A DNA stretch of 21,666 nucleotides, taken from assembly GCA_900772095.1 (NCBI GenBank), contig CAAGQJ010000009.1, positions 1-21,666 of the forward strand, given 5' to 3'. The notes under the pieces are model-generated. The model was not told the DNA's origin, searched no databases, and worked only from the letters and a program-made list of their open reading frames with translations. Position numbers and translations under genes: made by a program. Numbering within the stretch: the first letter of the stretch is position 1; each line of letters starts with the position of its first letter. Source of the stretch: Bacilli bacterium (GTDB lineage: Bacteria > Bacillota_I > Bacilli_A > RF39 > UBA660). Below are positions 13,399 to 20,500 of this stretch, in pieces.

Positions 13399-13430
13399 AA
13401 TCACCAAGTGCAAGGTTGGAGCACGGCAAA
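13382..13430. repeat. Perfect 17-bp inverted repeat between divergent head operons
   Basis: TTTGCCGTGCTCCAACC (13382-13398) and GGTTGGAGCACGGCAAA (13414-13430) are exact reverse complements around a 15-nt centre. Each arm is the upstream element of one of the two divergent promoters. The predicted transcription starts lie outside the arms, so the repeat would not be transcribed from these promoters and acts as DNA, not as an RNA hairpin. Two regulator molecules facing opposite ways could occupy it. Confidence 0.85.
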
Positions 13431-13456
13431 ACTTCTTCAAATTATTTGCATTTTTG
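13414..13456 (+). promoter_or_regulatory. Predicted phage-type promoter of the scaffold-capsid-fibre operon
   Basis: GGTTGGAGCACGGCAAA (13414-13430), 18 nt, then CATTTTTG (13449-13456), which fits TAnnTTTG except for the first base. The scaffold ATG is 27 nt downstream. The non-consensus first base may make this promoter weaker or more activator-dependent than its divergent twin. Confidence 0.7.
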
Positions 13457-13483
13457 CCGAAAAGTTTCAAACAGTATAGAGAT

Positions 13484-14275
13484 ATGACAAAAGAAGAATT
13501 AGCACAGATGAATGAGGAAGGTGGAGCACAACAGGCTCCACCTGCTGAGGCTGCTACAGATGAAACGTCTGTAGATGAGCGCCCTAATCGTACAGCTTTC
13601 TCCAAGCGCTTCTCTGATCGCCATCCTGACATCGACTTCGAAGACAAGGAAGCTCGTTATGCGGCAATGAATGATGATGCTGATTTGCTCGGACAGTACG
13701 AGCAGAGCGGTAAGGCATTGTCTAAGGTTTACGATAAGCACAAGTGGCTCGCTGCTCTGGCGATGGATATGGAGAAGAATCCGGACGACAATCCGTTTGA
13801 TGCGATGGCTCGCTTGGGTATTGATGTAAAGACGTTGCTTGATGATCCTGAAGGCGGCAAGAAACTCGCTGAGATTCTCGCCAAGCACAACGAGGACGTG
13901 GCTGAACAGAACGAGGCTACCGAGAAGGTTACTGCCAACATGCGCAAGTCGCTTGAACGCCTGATGAAGCTCTATCCCGATGATGCACAGGATATGTGGT
14001 CCCAGATTTACGAGATTCACGACAAGGTTGAGAGTGGCGACATTTCTGATGATATTTGGAAGATGCTCCACAATGCCAACAACTACGATTCCGACATCAC
14101 TTCGGCACGCGACGAGGCGGCTATGCAAGCCCGAAACGAAAAAATTCAGAATAAGGTTCGCTCTTCCGCAAACGAGGGTATTCCTCCTTCACTTTCTAGT
14201 TCGGGTGCAGGAAACGCACCAGCTAAGAAGAAAACTAAGAAGAGAGCATCCAGCTTCTTTGATGATATTGGTTAA
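13484..14275 (+). CDS. Capsid scaffolding protein, probable
   Basis: From the ATG at 13484 the product is 263 residues. It is highly charged and helical, with an Ala/Glu/Pro-rich N-terminus, a central acidic helical region (DLLGQYEQSGKALSKVYDKH; EDVAEQNEATEKVTANMRKS) and a Ser/Gly linker leading to a very basic end (KKKTKKRASSFF). An acidic coiled body with a basic C-terminal capsid-binding tail is the usual design of P22- and phi29-type scaffolds. It lies immediately upstream of the capsid gene (34 nt), where scaffolds are normally found. The open frame extends upstream to 13304, but that part overlaps the promoter and the inverted repeat, so the 13484 start is chosen. No protease motif is seen. 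Confidence 0.72.
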   Translation: MTKEELAQMNEEGGAQQAPPAEAATDETSVDERPNRTAFSKRFSDRHPDIDFEDKEARYAAMNDDADLLGQYEQSGKALSKVYDKHKWLAALAMDMEKNPDDNPFDAMARLGIDVKTLLDDPEGGKKLAEILAKHNEDVAEQNEATEKVTANMRKSLERLMKLYPDDAQDMWSQIYEIHDKVESGDISDDIWKMLHNANNYDSDITSARDEAAMQARNEKIQNKVRSSANEGIPPSLSSSGAGNAPAKKKTKKRASSFFDDIG

Positions 14276-14309
14276 CACAAGATTATTAATCCATAAATAT
14301 ATGTATAAA

Positions 14310-15995
14310 ATGAAGAAAGCAATTAATTATTTTTCTGATCGTCAGTTCATCTTTAAGATGATTCTGATGCTTCTTGCAGTTGCTACAGGCGGTGGCGTAA
14401 TGGCTGTTGGTGATGATGTTGAACCTGACTTGAACGAGCCGGGTTCTAAGCCTGCAACAACCGAAGAGACAGCTGCCAATGAGCAGGTAGATAAGGATAA
14501 GAACGACATGCTTGCCCCTGGCGGTAAAACTGCCGGTCAGTCTTTGACTGGTACGCAGGCTTCTGCTACACAGATGGACCGAGGCGGTCTTGAAGAGGAA
14601 GACTGGGATACGGGTGAGACCAAGTTCCGCCCATATCATACACCTCTCCTTTCTATCGTCAAGAAATTTACCACAACTGTTCCTTGTACTGGCTACAAGA
14701 AGAAGCACGCACGCTATGGTGGCGAGACCTTGGACGGTGAGGTTACACAGCCTATTGCTGCTGGTGCTTCCATCAAGCTTACCAAAACCAACTTCTCAGG
14801 CTCTTTGAAGCCATTCTACGAGGGTTCTACTGCTATCGTTCCTACCGTAGCTGGTTACAAGCGTGGCTCTACTACAGTTCGCGAAGGTCGTTTGGTCCTC
14901 TTTGTTACCAGCGCCAATAAGTCAGGTACTGAGGTAACCCTGCAGGCTATCAACGGTAAGGCTAATGAGGAGGGTGCAGATTGCGAGTTCTTGGAGAACA
15001 TGACTTGCCCTGATATTCCAACTGGTACTGTTATCCTTGCTGCTTCTACAGCGCTCTCTGAGTCTCAGATGAAGGTTCCTGCTGAGAACTACCAGCCTCG
15101 TTCTGCTGATGTATATCTCCAGAAGCGTGCATTCTCTATCGTCTTCACAGAGGACTTCGAGACCATGAAGAAGAAGATTCCTCATACCGTAAAGGATATG
15201 AAGGAAGACGCACTCAACAAGTACAAGATGCGTGCTGAGCGTTCTTACTGGATGGGCACCAAGGCTCGTATCCACTCTACCACCAATGATGGTGCTGATG
15301 AGTACACCTACTTCGCAGAGGGTATCTTGAATCAGCTGACTAACCAGTATGGTATCGGTGAGGTTTACAAGTACGAGGATTTGACTGCTATCAGTATGTT
15401 GATGTTCACAGACTTCTCTGAGTCAGACCACATCTATATGTTCTGTGGCAAGAACGCAATCAAGCGCTTGATGAACATTGAGATTCCAAAGGGTCGCACA
15501 GAGGTTCTTTCTACTCACAAGGAAATCGACATTACCTTCTCTCGCTACGTTGACAACTACGGTACTATTGATTTCGTTTGGGATCAGACTCTTGACATGA
15601 TGCACATGGAAGACTGCATGGTTGGTATGGACTTGAAGGGTGCTCGTCACTACGTGAAGGAGAAGGGCAAGGACAAGACCAATGACATGAGCAAGGATGG
15701 CTACGATCCACGTGAGGCTAAGCGATACATGCACATTGAGGCAGATTGTATTGCTCTTCGTGGCTACAACTCTATCTTGGTTGGCCCAGAGGCATTCATC
15801 ACTAACCTTGGTGTTACTGGCATCGTGAACAGCATCATATCTCTGAAGACTCTCCCTGATACTGCTGCTAAGGGCATGAAGGTGGCTTTAACAGAGGATT
15901 ACATCAAGGATGAGACAACCTACGAGAAGGGTAAGGTTTATGAGTACGATGGTACTAAGTGGAACTTGTATGCCGGCATGGACGTTGCTGCATAA
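14310..15995 (+). CDS. Major capsid protein (HK97-fold), probable, with unusual N-terminus
   Basis: The product is 561 residues from ATG 14310; an ATG at 14301 would add three. The open frame reaches back to 13980 only as a shadow of the scaffold gene. Residues about 115-555 are beta-rich with features of an HK97-type shell protein, including the long E-loop-like region before FVTSANKSGTEVTL and the stretch YLQKRAFSIVFTEDFETMKK, then RAERSYWMGTKARIHST and RYVDNYGTIDFVWDQTLD. The first 35 residues are basic then hydrophobic (FKMILMLLAVATGGGVMAVG), like a signal or membrane anchor, followed by an acidic, Gly/Thr-rich linker to about residue 95. The gene's position after the scaffold, its size and its well-balanced codon use, typical of abundant proteins, support the call. 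The N-terminal part may be a removable scaffolding segment. Confidence 0.85.
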   Translation: MKKAINYFSDRQFIFKMILMLLAVATGGGVMAVGDDVEPDLNEPGSKPATTEETAANEQVDKDKNDMLAPGGKTAGQSLTGTQASATQMDRGGLEEEDWDTGETKFRPYHTPLLSIVKKFTTTVPCTGYKKKHARYGGETLDGEVTQPIAAGASIKLTKTNFSGSLKPFYEGSTAIVPTVAGYKRGSTTVREGRLVLFVTSANKSGTEVTLQAINGKANEEGADCEFLENMTCPDIPTGTVILAASTALSESQMKVPAENYQPRSADVYLQKRAFSIVFTEDFETMKKKIPHTVKDMKEDALNKYKMRAERSYWMGTKARIHSTTNDGADEYTYFAEGILNQLTNQYGIGEVYKYEDLTAISMLMFTDFSESDHIYMFCGKNAIKRLMNIEIPKGRTEVLSTHKEIDITFSRYVDNYGTIDFVWDQTLDMMHMEDCMVGMDLKGARHYVKEKGKDKTNDMSKDGYDPREAKRYMHIEADCIALRGYNSILVGPEAFITNLGVTGIVNSIISLKTLPDTAAKGMKVALTEDYIKDETTYEKGKVYEYDGTKWNLYAGMDVAA

Positions 15996-16032
15996 GGCAT
16001 CTTTTTCATCTTTAATATATAAAATCACGCAG

Positions 16033-16065
16033 AGGGGCAGGAGTCAATAGCCCTGTCCCTTTGTT
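16033..16065 (+). terminator. Hairpin after the capsid gene (partial terminator or mRNA stabiliser)
   Basis: AGGGGCAGG (16033-16041) pairs with CCTGTCCCT (16052-16060) with one G-U pair and a 10-nt loop, followed by TTTGTTATT. It lies 37 nt past the capsid stop and before the next gene of the same strand. As the U-run is interrupted and no new promoter is seen, it probably lets part of the transcription through, giving more capsid than downstream mRNA, or protects the 3' end. Confidence 0.65.
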
Positions 16066-16081
16066 ATTAAAATAGAAAATA

Positions 16082-16516
16082 ATGATTAAGACATATAGAT
16101 ATAACGAACTGTGTAATAATGTAAGCCTTACGATTTCCGGTGCTGGCGGTAATTCTATGCGCTACAACTTTACTCATGGAAACACTTACATGCGCAAATG
16201 CCCAGAGCTTACTCTTCGCAACAAATATGCGCAAGACCTTTTGGATAACCATGAATTGGTAAGGAGCGGAAAGGTTACTTGCATTCGTACAACTCTTGAA
16301 GAGTCGGATATTGTGCAGGAAGAGGCGCCTGTAAATGAGCCGGCAAAGAAGACCACAAAAAAGTCACAGAAAGAGGAGGTAGCAGGCATCCGTACAGCGG
16401 AAGAAGTTATTAATTACATAAACAACCGTTTTGATAAGGATTGCAGGACTCTTGAAACTGCTATGAAACATGCAGACAAGGCTGGTCTTATTTTCCCTGA
16501 TTACGGCAAAGAGTAA
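16082..16516 (+). CDS. Hypothetical protein downstream of the capsid gene
   Basis: This is a 144-residue soluble protein. The N-terminal half (TYRYNELCNNVSLTISGAGG, then RYNFTHGNTYMRKCPELTLR) is beta-prone. A Lys/Thr/Pro linker (PAKKTTKKSQKEE) joins it to a small helical end (AEEVINYINNRFDKDCRTLE). The last segment resembles an SAP- or HeH-like nucleic-acid-binding or packing helix pair, seen at the end of some phage head proteins, but this is uncertain. It follows the capsid gene and the hairpin, and precedes the adaptor-like gene by 19 nt, so a head-decoration or head-completion role is the most likely. Confidence 0.6.
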   Translation: MIKTYRYNELCNNVSLTISGAGGNSMRYNFTHGNTYMRKCPELTLRNKYAQDLLDNHELVRSGKVTCIRTTLEESDIVQEEAPVNEPAKKTTKKSQKEEVAGIRTAEEVINYINNRFDKDCRTLETAMKHADKAGLIFPDYGKE

Positions 16517-16535
16517 TATATATAATAAGGTGTAA

Positions 16536-17195
16536 ATGAGGATAGAGGAAATCATAAAGGCAGTACGTTGGTGCATAGACGAGGAATCCAACAATACATC
16601 GGAAATCACCGATGAGAAGGATGATTTGTATATGGACAACATCATCAAGTCGAAGATAAACGATGCGTTGCATTGGATAGCCATTACTGCTGCATCTTCT
16701 CCTGTCCTGTCCGACTCCAAGAAGGTAGATGCAACAACCTCATCTACCATTAAGGTAGAAAACTTTGACGAAACAAGAGGCATTGGATCAATTACGATGC
16801 CTAGCGATACCGAGGTTATCAATATCTCCCGAGTTCGTGGCAAAGGCTGGTTCAAGGCAGTCACGCCAGTAGAAGATACCGACGATGAGGCTCTTATGAT
16901 GTTCGATGATACAGCAAAGGGAACCGCAGACCGTCCTTTGGCAACAATCATGCGAGAGAATCCTATCCGCATCCTCTTGCAGCCAATACCAGACGAAGCC
17001 GTTATTTCCTTTGTAGGCGTTCCAAAGAATGTGAGCATAACATCAGATACAACTGATGTAGTCATCCCCGATAAACTTTCGAATGCCTTCATCTATTATC
17101 TCGCCTTTCTCCTCCTCTCAGCCTACGATGATACCAAGGCAAATCAGATGTACACGATAGCCTTGCAGCAGCTAGGCGTTAGCACAAAGTTGTAG
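16536..17195 (+). CDS. Head-tail adaptor-like protein, probable
   Basis: This is a 219-residue soluble protein. It starts with IEEIIKAVRWCIDEES and has YMDNIIKSKINDALHWIAIT at about 42-61. The centre (about 85-170) is beta-rich, and the protein ends in a conserved-looking helical pair (LSNAFIYYLAFLLLSAYDDT, then KANQMYTIALQQLG). Two N-terminal helices, a beta insert and a long C-terminal helix ending in a small-residue tail is the pattern of podoviral adaptors such as T7 gp11 or P22 gp4, which attach the nozzle to the portal. Position after the head genes agrees. The match is at the level of pattern and size, so a different connector role is possible. It is 19 nt after the previous gene. Confidence 0.62.
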   Translation: MRIEEIIKAVRWCIDEESNNTSEITDEKDDLYMDNIIKSKINDALHWIAITAASSPVLSDSKKVDATTSSTIKVENFDETRGIGSITMPSDTEVINISRVRGKGWFKAVTPVEDTDDEALMMFDDTAKGTADRPLATIMRENPIRILLQPIPDEAVISFVGVPKNVSITSDTTDVVIPDKLSNAFIYYLAFLLLSAYDDTKANQMYTIALQQLGVSTKL

Positions 17196-17208
17196 GATAA
17201 GAAGACTA

Positions 17209-17234
17209 TTAATTATTAACTTTTAATTATTAAC
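17209..17234. repeat. Short direct repeat in AT-rich leader
   Basis: TTAATTATTAAC occurs twice, at 17209-17220 and 17223-17234, in the 47-nt gap before the 92-residue gene. No promoter box is near. It may keep the start region of the next gene unstructured for initiation, as many Bacteroidota leaders do, or be chance in AT-rich DNA. Confidence 0.5.
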
Positions 17235-17242
17235 TGTACAAA

Positions 17243-17521
17243 ATGGAGTATGTATCAACGAATTATAACGAGGAAGAACTTGCATGGGTATCACCAGAGA
17301 TTACCCTGCATCGTGACATCTACTTGATGATTACGCTCAAACACCCGGGCAAACTCATCATCCGGCAAGATAAAGGCGACGGTAAGAAGCCTAGAGTCCC
17401 CATCCGTGCCCACAAGAACACAAATAAGTTCTATCTTCGTATGCGAGTTGTCCCAGAGACCGTAAAGATTCAGATATTCACTTCATCAGAACCAAAAGAA
17501 ATCAAATATGCCTACATTTAG
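17243..17521 (+). CDS. Small hypothetical protein before the tail fibre
   Basis: This is a 92-residue protein, predominantly beta-strand by eye (EITLHRDIYLMITLKHPGKL, RQDKGDGKKPRVPIRAHK, NTNKFYLRMRVVPETVKIQI), so probably one compact sandwich or barrel. It has no signal peptide or membrane segment and no recognised family. Its last 14 nt overlap the fibre gene, so the fibre is probably translated by coupling. A role as tail-fibre attachment piece or assembly chaperone fits the location, but nothing in the sequence proves it. Confidence 0.62.
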   Translation: MEYVSTNYNEEELAWVSPEITLHRDIYLMITLKHPGKLIIRQDKGDGKKPRVPIRAHKNTNKFYLRMRVVPETVKIQIFTSSEPKEIKYAYI

Positions 17522-20500
17522 AGACGATATAAAAATAGATGGTATGGTGCCGATGATGAAAACAGACGACATCAATGACCAAGCCATCACGAAAGACAAA
17601 ATTCGTGACGGTAATGTTACGACCGAAAAATTGGCAGAAGGTGCGGTAAGCACAGACAAGCTTCCCGATGGAGCCATCAAGACAGAAAAGATAGCCGACG
17701 AGAACGTTACGACAAGCAAGCTTGCCGATGGAGCCGTATCAACTTCAAAAATTGCTGATCAGAATGTAACCAAGGAGAAAATCGCCGACCAGTCTGTAGA
17801 TAACTCCAAGCTTTCTCCTGAGGCAGTCACCTACGATAAGCTCAAAGACAAGTCTGTTATCACCGAGAAGCTCAACGACCGAGCAGTAACCACCGAGAAG
17901 GTAGAGGAGAAGGCTATCACCAACCCAAAGTTGGGCGACCAGTCTGTTGATGGTAGAGTAGTTCGTGAAGCATCCTTGGAGACCAAACATTTCGCCAACG
18001 AGTCTGTAACAACAGAAAAGGTAGCAAGAAAGTCTATCACGAAGGACAAACTTGCCGACAATGCAGTCGATTCTTCTCAGGTAGCAGATGGCAGCATCGG
18101 CAACGCCAAGTTGTCTCCCGATTCTGTAACTACCGAGAAAATCAAGGATGGCTCAGTCACAAATGAAAAGATAGCAGATAACACGCTTGGCATCGGAAAG
18201 TTTGACCCAGAGCTTCGCAAAACCATCCAAGCAGCCACTGGTCTTCCTGAAGATTTGAATCAGATGATTCAAGACGTAGACAAGTCTGTCAAGCAGCTTC
18301 ATGAGAAGGACACAGACCTCCAGTCTCAAATAGATGATAAGCAGCAGCAAATCACCGCCAACGATGATGATATTTCATTGTTGCAGACTCGTAGCACTCA
18401 GATGGAGGAAGCCATCAAGGGCATTTCTGCAAGTGGTGGTGCAAGCCAAGCCTCAGCAGTAACATACGAGAATACAGAGAGTGGACTTGATTCTGTAACA
18501 GCACAGGGAGCCATTGATGAACTTGCAAACAAGAAGTTCAACAAGGAGAACATTGCCCAGGAGTTCGGTGATTCAGAGGATAAGGTTGTCTCCCAGTTTG
18601 CTCTTCCTTTCCGAGAGATTGAGTCTCCAGAGTTTATCAAGGTAATTGTAGATGCAGAAGACCACTTTCTTTTTGGCATTCAGCTTGATGGTTCGATTGA
18701 GTGGGGCAAGGGTATTCCTGCACCTATCAGAGCTAAGTTGCAGGAAATTATCAATCAATGTCAGCAGGATAAGGCAGATATTCTTGCAACCATTAATTCT
18801 GTTAAGGAAGAATTAACAGAATCCTTACAAGCCTATCAGCAAACTACAGATGCTAGCATCACTGCATTGCAGGAAGGCAAGGTTGACAAGGAGGAAGGTA
18901 AGTCTCTCATCGAAGATGAAGTAAAGGAGTGCTTTAAGGTTATTGAGAATGAAGAGTTCATCCATGCAGTAGTAGATTCTGAGGACAGACTTCTCTTTGG
19001 TATCTACAGAGACTCAGGGAAGCCTTATTTCCCACTCAATGAAATGTATCATGTTGAGCAGAATGAAGAGTTCTTCGCAGTCTGGCTGGATGCTGCTAAC
19101 CATGTACTCTTTGGTATCAGAAGAGACGGAGAAATAATTGGTGAAATCCATGCTGTCAATGCTTTGAAGCAAGTTATCTCTTCCTTACAAGAAAAGGTTG
19201 ATACTATTGATGCAAGTCTTCGAGAACTCATTGATGTTTTTTCTTTGCAGGAGAATCCTGAGTATCTTGCAGTAGAGAAAGATGCAGAAGGTAAGGTGTT
19301 GTCTGCAACAAATACTGATGGTAGTCATTATATCTATAATGCTAAGTCTGAGACCATCCCAACAGAGTTTGAGCATATTAAAGACCTAGAGGGTAGGACT
19401 GAAATCACAATGGATGCAGAAAATAAGATTATTGGCTACAGAGATTCAGAAGGTACTCGTCATGAACATAAGATTTCTGTCGACCACATCAACTTATCAG
19501 ATGAAGCTGCCAAAGAGGTTAATGAAACCTTCAAGTCTGCTGGCATCAAGACGGGAAATAATACATCTGATTCTAGCAAAGATAGTTACGTTGAATTACC
19601 TATCCCTAGAGTTGCAGCACAAGTAAAAATCTATGCTCCAAAGTTGCCTACTACAAAATGGGATAATATTGAAGCAGAAATTGAGTACAATGATAAGGAT
19701 GGAAACTATTTTCGTAAGCCAGTAACCTTGAATGCACAAGGTTCTTCATCTATGTTATATTATGTCAAGAATATGTCTATAGACATCAATGATGATTCAA
19801 AAATCAAGTTCGGTGATTTTCCATCACAGGATAGCTTTCATTTAAAGAAATATTTCATAGATATATTCCGTGGGCAATGTATTGTTGGATATTGGTTAAT
19901 GGAGCAGGTTTATCAAACAAGGGCAGCAGGTAAACGTTATCCTTATGAAATGTTATCTGAGGAGAGTAACCCTTATACTGGTGAGGGAAAAGCTGATAAA
20001 GATTTCTATACAGGAGCAAAGTGTCATCCAGATGGTTTCCCTATTGTTATTACATGGGTTAATAGCAAAACAAATGAAGAGAAAAATATAGGTGTTTATG
20101 CTTGGAATCTTAAAAAGTCTAAAGAGATATATCATGCAGATAAGAAAACCCCAGAAAATATTATTCTCGATGGTATAATAGATGATACAACTTTATTTGG
20201 CGGTGCAATTAATTGGACACAGTTTGAAATCAGAAATCCAAAATCTCTTATTGATATTCATGGTAATAAATATAATGGAGATAACCCGATAGAACTTTCA
20301 GAAACTGATAAAAATAGTAAGAAGGTGAAAGATTACTTGCTTAGACTCTCTGGTGTAAAAGCTGCCTTGGCAGAAAGTAACACAAAGGAAACTTTTGAAA
20401 AGTACTTTATTACTGATACATTCATTGATTACTTTGTGATTTCACAAGTACTTTATCATTTAGATGGTTTCAGAAAGAATTGGATTTGGTGTACTTGGGA

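Noticed and set aside
13382..13430. Inverted repeat read as an intrinsic terminator
   Set aside because: No U-run follows either arm. The arms coincide with promoter elements of two divergent genes, and the predicted starts lie outside, so it would not be transcribed from those promoters.
13304..13483. Upstream extension of the scaffold open frame
   Set aside because: It would run through the portal start, the palindrome and the predicted promoters. The ATG at 13484 is preceded by the promoter at a normal leader length.
13980..14309. N-terminal extension of the capsid open frame across the end of the scaffold gene
   Set aside because: The scaffold frame covers this part and has coherent scaffold-like composition. 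The extension is low-quality basic sequence, and a start at 14310 directly follows the scaffold stop.
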